From Spirochaetota bacterium (GTDB lineage Bacteria; Spirochaetota; JAHITG01): a stretch of 6,033 bases of DNA. The translations under genes were made by a program, and so were the position numbers. The stretch spans positions 1-6,033 of the forward strand of contig JAHITG010000354.1 of assembly GCA_018817865.1 (NCBI GenBank). The letters are read 5' to 3'. The notes under the pieces are model-generated. The model ran no database searches and was not told the origin of the DNA. It saw nothing but the letters and a program-made list of their open reading frames with translations. Of this stretch, positions 1 to 6,033 are shown in pieces. How positions within the stretch are numbered: position 1 is the first letter of the stretch; each line of letters begins with the position of its first letter.

Positions 1-508
1 AATAAAATTTATTATCAATAATAATATCCTCTATAAACCTGACGGAATACTCCAGTAAAACCGGCTGATAAACATATTTCCCCAGATATATCTTTGTATT
101 ATCAAGGAGACGGGATCCCCAAAAAAGAGTCGGGATGTCTTTAAAATTGATAATATTAAAATTCAGAATCCCCTGAATACGCGGATTGCTGATACGGATC
201 ACATCAAGGCCCAAAGTATCCTGTGCCTTTTCTTGAACAGGATCTATCAAAGTAGTTTCAAAAAGACCAAAAAGATTTTTAAGAAAGTCCTTTTTCTTAA
301 TGATCTTTTCAACTTCTTCTCTTATTTCCTCTTCTTTACTTGACGGACTTTTTTGAAATATATCATAAAAGCTGTTGGAAGAAGAGATGTTAGTCTGTGT
401 CATCCGGTTCGAAAAGGTGCTGATATTCCCATTGGTGCTTTCTGCATAAACAGTTGATTGCACTGATATTGAACAGATAAATATAATGAAAGCAAATATT
501 TTTTTCAT
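1..508 (-). CDS. Exported protein with TamB C-terminus-like region (3' end cut by window edge)
   Basis: Open frame from ATG at 508 to the left edge with no stop: 169 codons visible, C-terminus missing. Residues 1-22 form a Sec signal peptide (KK, then a hydrophobic run, likely cleavage after VYA). Next come a Ser/Asn-rich stretch (about 23-57) and a charged helix (58-73, many E/K). From about 75 the sequence resembles the end of TamB/DUF490 proteins: an amphipathic stretch ending in GLDVIRIS (100-107), then DNTKIYLGKYVYQPVLLEYS (136-155), where 'hxGKY...LxhxY' is the recognisable TamB pattern. TamB is normally a very large inner-membrane-anchored protein involved in outer-membrane protein or lipid delivery; here the region follows a signal peptide almost directly, so this is either a short relative or a different beta-rich envelope protein. 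No strong Shine-Dalgarno precedes the ATG. It is a separate unit from the genes to its right, with its own promoter. The coding call is firm; the family assignment is from pattern memory and moderate. Confidence 0.6.
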   Translation of the reverse strand, partial: MKKIFAFIIFICSISVQSTVYAESTNGNISTFSNRMTQTNISSSNSFYDIFQKSPSSKEEEIREEVEKIIKKKDFLKNLFGLFETTLIDPVQEKAQDTLGLDVIRISNPRIQGILNFNIINFKDIPTLFWGSRLLDNTKIYLGKYVYQPVLLEYSVRFIEDIIIDNKFY

Positions 509-559
509 GATCTGAAAATTCAATTAAAGCTATCGGAATTTACATTTTGTCTATATTAA

Positions 560-587
560 ATTATAACGCATTATGTCCCAAAGTCAA
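560..587 (-). promoter_or_regulatory. Sigma70-type promoter of the TamB-like gene
   Basis: On the minus strand, TTGACT (587-582) is followed by a 16-bp spacer and a perfect TATAAT (565-560). Transcription would start near 553, giving a leader of about 45 nt before the ATG at 508. It lies in the 116-bp gap behind the PorV-like gene and points towards the window's left end. This is the best-matching promoter in the window. Confidence 0.7.
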
Positions 588-624
588 CGAATTTTATCCC
601 TTAAGGAAAGTGATTCCCTATTCT

Positions 625-1575
625 TTATAATATGATCTTAAAGGAGAACGCGTGATGAGTACCCAGGTCTTTTAAAGGGATCAGGGCATAATCAAGAATA
701 AACTCATATTTTTCAGTGGTATATAATAGTCCTGCTCCGCACGTAAAGAAGATGGATGAATCTGTAACTATTTTATAGCCAAGCCTTGTTTTCAACAGAT
801 CCCAGAAGGAGAGCTCCAGTCCGCTGTCCAGTCCGGTTTTTAAATCTTTTGTATGATTCACACTCAACATAATAGCGATATCCATCCTCTCTTTATTATA
901 AAAGAGGTAGCAGATACCGGCTCTGATCTTTTGCGGTAAAGCATTATTCCCTTCACTATATTTTCGCAGAAAAGAGAAGTTCTGCAGGGATATCCCGATA
1001 CTAAAATTACCTGAAGGATCTATTGATCCTATAAGCGGCAAACGGAAATGATCAAGGAGTCCGACATCAAAAGCAAAATCATCTGAATGATCTTTATCCA
1101 GTTCAGTCTGAAAATATTTAAAGCTGAGACCCATCTCCAGATCTTTAAATATGGTCAGGCCATAGCCTATGGTTATCAAATTGTCATGAACATTCAGATC
1201 TGCTAATTGATCTCCATTCTCATCATAGTTTGGAAAAGGTTTAACAGAAAAGGCTGATATATTCAGTGCTAATGTACCATACGATCTCTTTTTTATGTGA
1301 ATGGGAGTACCGGCCGTAATTGAGTAGCATCGCATCTCTTCAAACCAGGATAAATAATAGAGGCCGGCTGTCAGTCCCTTTACCTGTGCCAGTCCTGCAG
1401 GATTAACACTGATCGAGTCAAGATCACCTTTCATGGTTATATCAGACTGTGCCAAAGAGAAATTTCTTGCACTGAACGAGTCCATCAGCAGTAACGGCCT
1501 GGTAAAAGCACTGCTGATAAGGATCACGGTAATAAGAGTAAAAAAAGCGATCCTTTTAATAACTTCATTCCCCAT
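625..1575 (-). CDS. PorV/PorQ (UPF0164)-like outer-membrane beta-barrel protein
   Basis: A protein of 316 aa, predicted outer-membrane barrel of the PorV/PorQ family in the FadL superfamily. Visible features: a hydrophobic signal segment (about 8-24), then the family's start pattern of alternating small/polar residues leading to DSISVNPAGLAQ (53-64, NPAGL is the hallmark), a 'YDENGDQ' turn, repeated amphipathic strands, 'GLSFKYFQTEL', and a C-terminal strand set 'DYALIPLKDLG...AFSFKIIL' typical of these proteins. The terminal residue is Leu rather than the usual Phe. Length is normal for the family. In Bacteroidetes PorV is the shuttle that hands type IX secretion cargo to the surface; many relatives have no proven role. 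I chose ATG 1575, which has AGAGG (1584-1580) four bases upstream; the frame can be extended to a GTG at 1587 that overlaps the upstream TGA as GTGA, but that start has no ribosome-binding site. Cotranscribed with and translationally coupled to the glycosidase gene. Confidence 0.85.
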   Translation of the reverse strand: MGNEVIKRIAFFTLITVILISSAFTRPLLLMDSFSARNFSLAQSDITMKGDLDSISVNPAGLAQVKGLTAGLYYLSWFEEMRCYSITAGTPIHIKKRSYGTLALNISAFSVKPFPNYDENGDQLADLNVHDNLITIGYGLTIFKDLEMGLSFKYFQTELDKDHSDDFAFDVGLLDHFRLPLIGSIDPSGNFSIGISLQNFSFLRKYSEGNNALPQKIRAGICYLFYNKERMDIAIMLSVNHTKDLKTGLDSGLELSFWDLLKTRLGYKIVTDSSIFFTCGAGLLYTTEKYEFILDYALIPLKDLGTHHAFSFKIIL

Positions 1576-1579
1576 TAAT

Positions 1580-1587
1580 CCTCTCAC
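1580..1587 (-). promoter_or_regulatory. Ribosome-binding site overlapping the upstream stop codon
   Basis: Minus-strand reading GTGAGAGG: the TGA (1586-1584) ends the glycosidase gene and AGAGG (1584-1580) is the Shine-Dalgarno sequence for the ATG at 1575. Ribosomes finishing the glycosidase would sit on the start of the PorV-like gene, so translation of the two is probably coupled. This decides the ATG 1575 start over GTG 1587. Confidence 0.6.
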
Positions 1588-4064
1588 CTGACCAGTATCA
1601 TCTTTATTTTTTTATTGATATTAATACCCTTGATCATAATAATATAAATTCCGCTTCCCACATCATTCCCGCTCTCATTTCTCCCATCCCACTCTACATA
1701 TTGCATACCCGTAATGTTTTCCCATCTTCTTATAATATTACCATTGGAATCATATATCTTTATCTGAACTTGAGGGGTCTCTCCTGCGAAATAAATTTTA
1801 GCTGTGCCATGTTTCTCCGGCTCAAACCTTGTCGGAAAAACAGCATAGACCTGCGGGAAATTTTCAGATGAGGAAGTATTGGTATTTTTCGTACTGCCTG
1901 AAGAGATAAGAATGGCTTTAAAAGCCATATCTTTCTTAAAACCGGGTATAGGTGTGGTCAGGATACCGCTCCCTGCTGATACATCAGATTCATTTTCTAT
2001 AACTCCTGTCTTCGGGTCAATAAAGGTAACATGATAGGTTCCGCTGTTAAGACCGTTTATAACTATCTGGCAGTTCGTGATCGTCTCAGCTGCTGCAGGA
2101 TCGATGTAATCGCCATTACGGTTGTCATAAAAATATCCGTAAGCACGGTTATTCCCCTGTAATCCCAGCCCTGTCAGGCCGGTTGCTCCCATGCCTGTAA
2201 ATCCGTAAGCAGAGACATTGACCCAATCCTGTCCCCTGTTAGTGAATTTAATGGTATTGGAACCGGATGAGACAGCCACAGTATAAGTACCCGGTGCTGT
2301 AAAGTTGGTACTTCCGGCTAATACCCCGTTAGTGTAAATATCGATTATTTTGGTACCCGACCCTGACACCTGGCTCACTTCTATAAAAGCAGTGCTTGCC
2401 TGTGTGAATTGTCCATGAAAGGTGACCCAAGTGCTGTCGAGAGTCCCGATCTTCCATGTTCCCTGAAGGTAGGTAGAAAGGTTTTCCAGGCCGGACACAT
2501 TACCGTACTGATCGATATAGAATTCCTGCTGGGTGGACTTTACCCAGTTCAACCCTCCTGTAAACCTTAATGTACCGCTCTGAGGTCCATTGAAAAATGT
2601 GGGTTGAAAAGTAATGAGGCCTTCCATGTCCTCATTCTGAAGGAATTCTGTAATGGGCTGATACAGACCGAAGATATCCCATCTTTCAATAAAAGTCCAG
2701 AACCAGTACATATTATGCACTTTCCGGAAGATACCCAGCCAGGCCGGATTACGGATATGGTCACCCCATTCATCCGGGTGGGTATCCGGATTGAATGTCC
2801 CCAAGCCGTATTCTCCCACCATCAGGGGTTTGGAGACCTGTGTCATTAGTGATGCTATGCTTCCTGATAACGCCGGAGCAAGGTTATCCGAATACTGATG
2901 GAAGTGGAGCAGGTCCAGGGATGGCGCCCCAATATCCAGGGAAACAAGAAGGGCTTTTTCAGAAGCACTGGTTGTCATAATATGGCCCATAGTATCTATA
3001 GAATGTATATATCCTGCCATTGTTTCATGCCAGGTAACAATATCCGCACTGCTTCCATCGGTGTTGTTCACTTCATTGAAAAGCTCCCATGCCATGATAA
3101 CAGATGAAAATGCCCAACGCGCGATAATGTAGCGGTACCGGTCTTTGGTCATTTTAACGGCTGCAGCGTTATTGAAGAAAAGGTCAGGAGAGGCAAGGAA
3201 ACCTCCTCTTGCCGTGTTATACGGATTATCAACCCAGTTGGGATCCACGGTCGTGCTCCACTTGCCATGGTTCTCTATGGAGAGATTAAAATAGATCCCT
3301 TCCTGCCCGGCCAGATCAATAACATTATCCAGAAGGCCTGCTGCTTTCTGGTTGTAACGGCCTAACCCGTATCCCGTATTCCAGGGGATCCAGAGATCTA
3401 CTCGATATTCCAGGTCCTGCCTGGCAAAACCGGCCATCCAGTATCTGAACCATGTTACTTTTGCCGTGCCCATCTTTTCAAGATAATGTTTATAGTAATT
3501 GACAAAGTGCTGTCCGCCTGATGCCGTGGATGACCAGGGAACATTGAATCCTGCGGGATAGTATGGGGTATTATTATCAAATCTGAAGATCCGTTTATCC
3601 TGCTGGTCTATTCGGATGAACCCTTTACCTTCAGCACCGGACACATTAACAGAAAGAGAAGTAGATATATTAGTGGAGTCACTGTCCGTTACCCTGATCC
3701 TGATCGTATAGCTGCCGTCTTCTGTGAAAGCATAGCGAAACTTCCATACGGCATTCGCAGGATCTTCTGTTGCGCCCCCGTATGTTGCATTGGAGAAGAA
3801 TGTTACCGGAATATAGTAAAAGCATGGAAACACATTTGTAATGGAATTTTTTATGATCAGAGCATCTACTGATATTACATCAGGAATGTAATTGTTTGTA
3901 TAGGTTTCGTCAATATAAATGGTCACCTCTGTTCTCTGATATTTTTGGGGGGATGTCGTATTGATCTGCATATTTGTGACCATTCCCGCATAGAGTTCTG
4001 TTCTTGACGAAATCAATGAAATCAACATCATTAGGGTAAAAATCATAAAACAGACAGTTTTCAT
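1584..4064 (-). CDS. Secreted multidomain GH-A clan (GH5-like) glycoside hydrolase with DUF5060-like and FlgD-Ig-like domains
   Basis: Predicted exported polysaccharide hydrolase, 826 aa from the start chosen here. Residue numbers below count from the longer frame start at 4121, where this start is residue 20. Signal peptide 20-45 (MKTV, hydrophobic run, ELYA cleavage). Residues 46-165: beta-sandwich like DUF5060. 170-500: TIM barrel of GH5 type, with conserved Arg226 (WFRYW), acid/base Glu350 in AWELFNEVN, His408/Tyr410 in LLHFHQY, nucleophile Glu437 in PLMVGEYG, and Trp475 in the last-strand motif MYWFWTF. About 527-640: carbohydrate-binding-like sandwich with NRGQDWVNV. 640-656: Gly-rich link. 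656-738: resembles the 'putative collagen-binding' tail of DUF4038-type glycosidases (FIDPKTG). 740-755: Ser/Thr/Asn linker. 757-845: FlgD-Ig/type IX sorting-like domain (IYDSNGNIIRRW, WDGRNESGNDVGSGIYII). Both catalytic acids are present, so it should be active; substrate unknown, probably a beta-linked glycan. ATG 4121 lies at the predicted transcription start and lacks a ribosome-binding site. Confidence 0.85.
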   Translation of the reverse strand: MKTVCFMIFTLMMLISLISSRTELYAGMVTNMQINTTSPQKYQRTEVTIYIDETYTNNYIPDVISVDALIIKNSITNVFPCFYYIPVTFFSNATYGGATEDPANAVWKFRYAFTEDGSYTIRIRVTDSDSTNISTSLSVNVSGAEGKGFIRIDQQDKRIFRFDNNTPYYPAGFNVPWSSTASGGQHFVNYYKHYLEKMGTAKVTWFRYWMAGFARQDLEYRVDLWIPWNTGYGLGRYNQKAAGLLDNVIDLAGQEGIYFNLSIENHGKWSTTVDPNWVDNPYNTARGGFLASPDLFFNNAAAVKMTKDRYRYIIARWAFSSVIMAWELFNEVNNTDGSSADIVTWHETMAGYIHSIDTMGHIMTTSASEKALLVSLDIGAPSLDLLHFHQYSDNLAPALSGSIASLMTQVSKPLMVGEYGLGTFNPDTHPDEWGDHIRNPAWLGIFRKVHNMYWFWTFIERWDIFGLYQPITEFLQNEDMEGLITFQPTFFNGPQSGTLRFTGGLNWVKSTQQEFYIDQYGNVSGLENLSTYLQGTWKIGTLDSTWVTFHGQFTQASTAFIEVSQVSGSGTKIIDIYTNGVLAGSTNFTAPGTYTVAVSSGSNTIKFTNRGQDWVNVSAYGFTGMGATGLTGLGLQGNNRAYGYFYDNRNGDYIDPAAAETITNCQIVINGLNSGTYHVTFIDPKTGVIENESDVSAGSGILTTPIPGFKKDMAFKAILISSGSTKNTNTSSSENFPQVYAVFPTRFEPEKHGTAKIYFAGETPQVQIKIYDSNGNIIRRWENITGMQYVEWDGRNESGNDVGSGIYIIMIKGININKKIKMILVR

Positions 4065-4127
4065 GAATTTTCCCGGGACTCCCGCTTGAGTTAAATGGAT
4101 TTTTTTAGATACTTTTATCATTATTTA

Positions 4128-4156
4128 AAAATAGACATTTTATCCCTAAAAGTCAA
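4128..4156 (-). promoter_or_regulatory. Predicted promoter of the glycosidase-PorV unit
   Basis: Minus strand: TTGACT (4156-4151), 17-bp spacer, TATTTT (4133-4128; 4 of 6 consensus bases). Predicted transcription start is near 4121, leaving a leader of about 57 nt to the ATG at 4064. The -35 hexamer is the same TTGACT seen in the window's two other promoters, which supports it; the -10 is weak, so the call is moderate. Confidence 0.45.
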
Positions 4157-4303
4157 TTTTAAGTTATCGGTATATTGTGTATTCGCCAGGACATTGTTAC
4201 CAGAGTAAGTAGAATATATTTAATAGGGCCGGTAAAAGATTTTTATTATTTTTTATTTTTTTTATTTATAGACGGCATTATTTATATTTATTGAAAACTT
4301 TTT

Positions 4304-4321
4304 TTGTGAAAATAGTCATAA
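4304..4321 (+). promoter_or_regulatory. Putative distal Rex operator (O1)
   Basis: TTGTGA-AAATAG-TCATAA: two 6-bp arms with a 6-bp centre, matching 11 of 12 arm positions of the established Rex site TTGTGA-N6-TCACAA. It is the core of a longer dyad (TTTTTTTGTGA at 4299-4309 and TCATAAAAAAA at 4316-4326, one mismatch). It ends 8 bp before the -35 of the rex promoter and lies in the divergent region, so it could also influence the leftward genes. Confidence 0.55.
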
Positions 4322-4328
4322 AAAAATC

Positions 4329-4356
4329 TTGACTTTTTAAAAATATATATTAAGAT
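4329..4356 (+). promoter_or_regulatory. Predicted promoter of the rex-sensor operon
   Basis: TTGACT (4329-4334), 16-bp AT-only spacer, TAAGAT (4351-4356; 4 of 6). The predicted transcription start is near 4363, about 54 nt before the rex ATG. The T/A-rich stretch upstream (about 4235-4275) could act as an UP element. The promoter is bracketed by two Rex-like sites. Confidence 0.55.
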
Positions 4357-4365
4357 AAATATATA

Positions 4366-4383
4366 TTGTGAAAAAAATAACAA
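4366..4383 (+). promoter_or_regulatory. Putative proximal Rex operator (O2)
   Basis: TTGTGA-AAAAAA-TAACAA: the same 6-6-6 layout as the known Rex site, 11 of 12 arm positions matching. It begins just downstream of the predicted transcription start of the operon that encodes Rex, a position where a bound repressor would block transcription. Autoregulation of rex is known in other bacteria, and the adjacency of site and gene makes this call stronger than the sequence match alone. Confidence 0.7.
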
Positions 4384-4405
4384 TATATGATATTCTTTTC
4401 ACAAG

Positions 4406-4411
4406 AGGAGG
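4406..4411 (+). promoter_or_regulatory. Strong ribosome-binding site of rex
   Basis: A full AGGAGG, five bases before the ATG at 4417. It decides the start: the in-frame ATG at 4387 has no ribosome-binding site and sits directly behind operator O2, and would add ten residues absent from usual Rex proteins. Confidence 0.8.
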
Positions 4412-4416
4412 CAGGT

Positions 4417-5034
4417 ATGCCGAAAAACCAAAATGCAATATTACGCTTATCACGATATAAAAACACATTATACAAACTGAAAACACTCGGACTGGAAAAG
4501 GTCTTTTCCGATAACCTGGCTGATTCGATCCATGTTAAGTCCTCCCAGGTAAGGAAAGATTTCTCTATCTTCGGTATCGAAGGGCACAGAAAAGGAGGAT
4601 ACGAGATCAATTATCTGATCAATAAGATCAATGAAGTTCTTGGAAAGACAAAAATGAATAATGTGATCCTGGCAGGAGCCGGGAAACTCGGAAGGGCATT
4701 AATGGGATATAAGGGATTTAACCAGGTAAATATAAAGATCACAGCTATTTTTGATATTGATCCGGAAAAAGTAAAAAGGGATTCTCCTGTCCCTGTTCTT
4801 CCTCTGGAAGAGATGAAAGAATATATCAAGAACAATCATATCGTGATCGGCATCATTGCCGTTCCGGAAGAAGCAGCACAGCTTGTAGTAGAACATATGA
4901 TAGGAGCCGGTGTGAAGGGACTCCTGAACTTCTCTACTACAAATATAAAAGTTCCTGACCATGTCATTGTAAACAATGTTCATATGGAAGCAGAACTGGA
5001 AAATATTATCTATTACATTAACAATCCGGAGTAA
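4417..5034 (+). CDS. rex: Redox-sensing transcriptional repressor Rex
   Basis: Cytoplasmic homodimeric repressor that binds DNA when NADH is low and releases it when NADH/NAD+ rises, typically controlling fermentation and respiration genes. 205 aa, normal for the family. Winged-helix domain at about 1-75: ILRLSRY (8-14), recognition region SSQVRKDFSIFG (42-53) and wing GHRKGGYEI (56-64; most Rex have KRGVGY). Rossmann domain from about 80: GAGKLGRAL (87-95), YKGF (98-101), FDIDPEKV (112-119), VPEEAAQ (149-155), NFSTTNIKVP (171-180), and the C-terminal swapped helix ELENIIYYI (193-201). All DNA- and dinucleotide-binding landmarks are there. Two oddities: the usual Arg after RLxxYx is Asn16, and the usual Asp of the VDL/VDF motif is His189; these are residues tied to the NADH switch in Thermus Rex. 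First gene of an operon with the downstream sensor; two Rex-type operators at its promoter indicate autoregulation. Confidence 0.95.
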   Translation: MPKNQNAILRLSRYKNTLYKLKTLGLEKVFSDNLADSIHVKSSQVRKDFSIFGIEGHRKGGYEINYLINKINEVLGKTKMNNVILAGAGKLGRALMGYKGFNQVNIKITAIFDIDPEKVKRDSPVPVLPLEEMKEYIKNNHIVIGIIAVPEEAAQLVVEHMIGAGVKGLLNFSTTNIKVPDHVIVNNVHMEAELENIIYYINNPE

Positions 5035-5049
5035 AAGTGAAGAATTACC

Positions 5050-6033
5050 ATGAAAGCATTAAATTTTAAAATCAAGATACTGATCTATTTTCTTATCATT
5101 GTCCTGTTCCTTGGTATATCTGTTTTTACCGTTGTTCTGACCATAATAAACAACAATATTATTCATAAGGCTCAAAACGAACTGAAAACCTGTCTGCGGT
5201 CGGCCAGGTCTATTTATGATGAAGAACTGAGAAATATCAAACTGGCTTTTGAGCTCTTCTCCTGGAACGGAAATCCCGGAGGGCTTGAAGAATTTAAAAA
5301 AAAGGCAGGCCTGGACTACCTGGTTATTGCTGACCGGGACCATGATGCCTTAAAGTATAATGAGATCGTCAGATCAGCATTTAAAGGAAAAAAAGTTAGC
5401 GGGAACAGGATCATGACGAAAAAAGAATTGATCGGAATAAATAATGAACTATACAAAAAGGTCAGGATGGAGGTGAAATACACACCCAGAGGAAGAAAAG
5501 TTGAACAGGACCATCTGAATGAAGCCCTTGTCATGGAATATGCCAGGCCAGTAAAAAACAACGAGAATAAGACCGTAAAAGTGATCTATGGAGGCAGGAT
5601 CATTAATAAATATTTTACTCTGGTAGATAAGATACGGGACCTGCTGTTTGAACACAGCTTCTTTGAGGATATCCCCATGGGAACGGTCACAATATTTCAG
5701 CATGATATCCGTATCACGACCAATGTACTGGATAAAGAAAAAAATCGTGCTATCGGGACAAAGGTTTCCGAACAGGTTTATGAAGAAGTGCTTCAAAAAG
5801 GAAAAAGATGGTTCCAGCGGGCCTTTGTCGTATCCCACTGGTACATGACGGGATATGAGCCCATCAAAGATATTAATGGAAAGATCATAGGCATGCTGTA
5901 CGTGGGCCTTCTGGAAAAACCGTTTTTAAAACTGAAAAAAGATTTTTACCTGCTTACTTTCGGCATCATTCTCATTTGCATCATCGCGGCTGTACTGATC
6001 TCTTTTCTCTTTTCCGCATCGATCTCCAGGGCC
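5050..6033 (+). CDS. Membrane sensor with Cache_3-Cache_2-type extracytoplasmic domain (3' end cut by window edge)
   Basis: N-terminal 328 codons of a transmembrane sensor, open to the window end. TM1 at about 9-32, a large extracytoplasmic domain at about 33-298, TM2 at about 299-322, then SISRA, the usual beginning of a HAMP domain. The distal part of the sensor domain (about 40-180) carries YLVIADRDHDAL (90-101); the membrane-proximal part has the strong signature of Cache_3-Cache_2 fusion domains: GTVTIFQHDIRITTNV (211-226), AIGTKVSEQVYEEVL (234-248), AFVVSHWYMTGYEPIKD (258-274) and GKIIGMLYVGLLEKPF (277-292). Such domains bind small extracellular ligands and feed histidine kinases, chemoreceptors or cyclic-nucleotide enzymes; the output module is outside the window, so the class cannot be decided. 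It starts 15 bp after rex, with GAAG seven bases before the ATG, and is probably cotranscribed with rex and so under the Rex operators. Confidence 0.85.
   Translation, partial: MKALNFKIKILIYFLIIVLFLGISVFTVVLTIINNNIIHKAQNELKTCLRSARSIYDEELRNIKLAFELFSWNGNPGGLEEFKKKAGLDYLVIADRDHDALKYNEIVRSAFKGKKVSGNRIMTKKELIGINNELYKKVRMEVKYTPRGRKVEQDHLNEALVMEYARPVKNNENKTVKVIYGGRIINKYFTLVDKIRDLLFEHSFFEDIPMGTVTIFQHDIRITTNVLDKEKNRAIGTKVSEQVYEEVLQKGKRWFQRAFVVSHWYMTGYEPIKDINGKIIGMLYVGLLEKPFLKLKKDFYLLTFGIILICIIAAVLISFLFSASISRA

Noticed and set aside
605..617. Small inverted repeat GGAA/TTCC as a terminator after the PorV-like gene
   Set aside because: Only a 4-bp stem with no convincing U-tract at the right distance; too weak to call.
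2567..3107. Several 60-80 codon frames on both strands inside the glycosidase gene
   Set aside because: They overlap the catalytic barrel coding region, have no ribosome-binding context and no recognisable motifs.
4191..4208. A third Rex-like site (TTGTTA near 4194) towards the glycosidase promoter
   Set aside because: The right arm does not match the operator well enough (TAAGTA instead of TAACAA).
4299..4326. The T-rich/A-rich dyad as an intrinsic terminator
   Set aside because: The stem is almost all A/T with no GC core, and no gene ends nearby; its core fits a Rex operator better.
4350..4983. Minus-strand frames opposite rex
   Set aside because: Rex is unmistakable on the plus strand; these are its shadows.
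5449..5838. A 129-codon open frame on the minus strand within the sensor gene
   Set aside because: It lies wholly antisense to a well-supported Cache sensor, shows no family pattern, and is rich in Phe/His/Cys runs typical of reversed coding sequence.
1..6033. CRISPR arrays, tRNA/rRNA genes, insertion sequences, toxin-antitoxin or other defence systems
   Set aside because: No direct-repeat arrays, RNA gene landmarks, transposase motifs or terminal inverted repeats were seen; the window is explained by ordinary genes and their control regions.

Overview
The window reads as chromosomal DNA from an AT-rich, double-membraned bacterium. Evidence for an outer membrane is a PorV/PorQ-type beta-barrel protein and a protein resembling the C-terminus of TamB. 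Rex, the NADH-sensing repressor, suggests an anaerobic or facultative, fermentative metabolism. A secreted glycosidase with a FlgD-Ig-like tail beside a PorV-like gene is typical of FCB-type bacteria and several uncultured candidate phyla. I cannot place the organism more precisely from the sequence.

Left half (1-4121) is entirely minus-strand. At the left edge is a 5'-complete, 3'-truncated gene for an exported protein with a TamB-like region (508 down to 1), with its own near-consensus promoter (587-560). Upstream of it lies a two-gene transcription unit: a large secreted clan GH-A (GH5-like) glycosidase with N-terminal DUF5060-like and C-terminal FlgD-Ig-like domains, followed by a PorV-like outer-membrane protein. 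The two are tightly coupled: the glycosidase stop codon lies inside the ribosome-binding region of the PorV-like gene. The likely logic is an exported polysaccharide-degrading enzyme made together with an outer-membrane protein of the family that helps deliver such enzymes to the surface.

The centre (4122-4416) is a divergent, very AT-rich control region. It carries one promoter facing left (glycosidase unit) and one facing right (rex unit). The rex promoter is bracketed by two 18-bp sites that each match 11 of the 12 arm positions of the Rex operator as I know it, which strongly suggests autoregulation.

Right half (4417-6033) is plus-strand: rex, then after 15 bp a membrane sensor with a Cache_3-Cache_2-type extracytoplasmic domain that runs off the right edge before its output domain. 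No RNA genes, mobile elements or CRISPR were seen. The most notable points are the paired Rex operators, a Rex protein in which the Arg/Asp pair linked to NADH switching appears replaced by Asn/His, and the glycosidase-PorV export pair.
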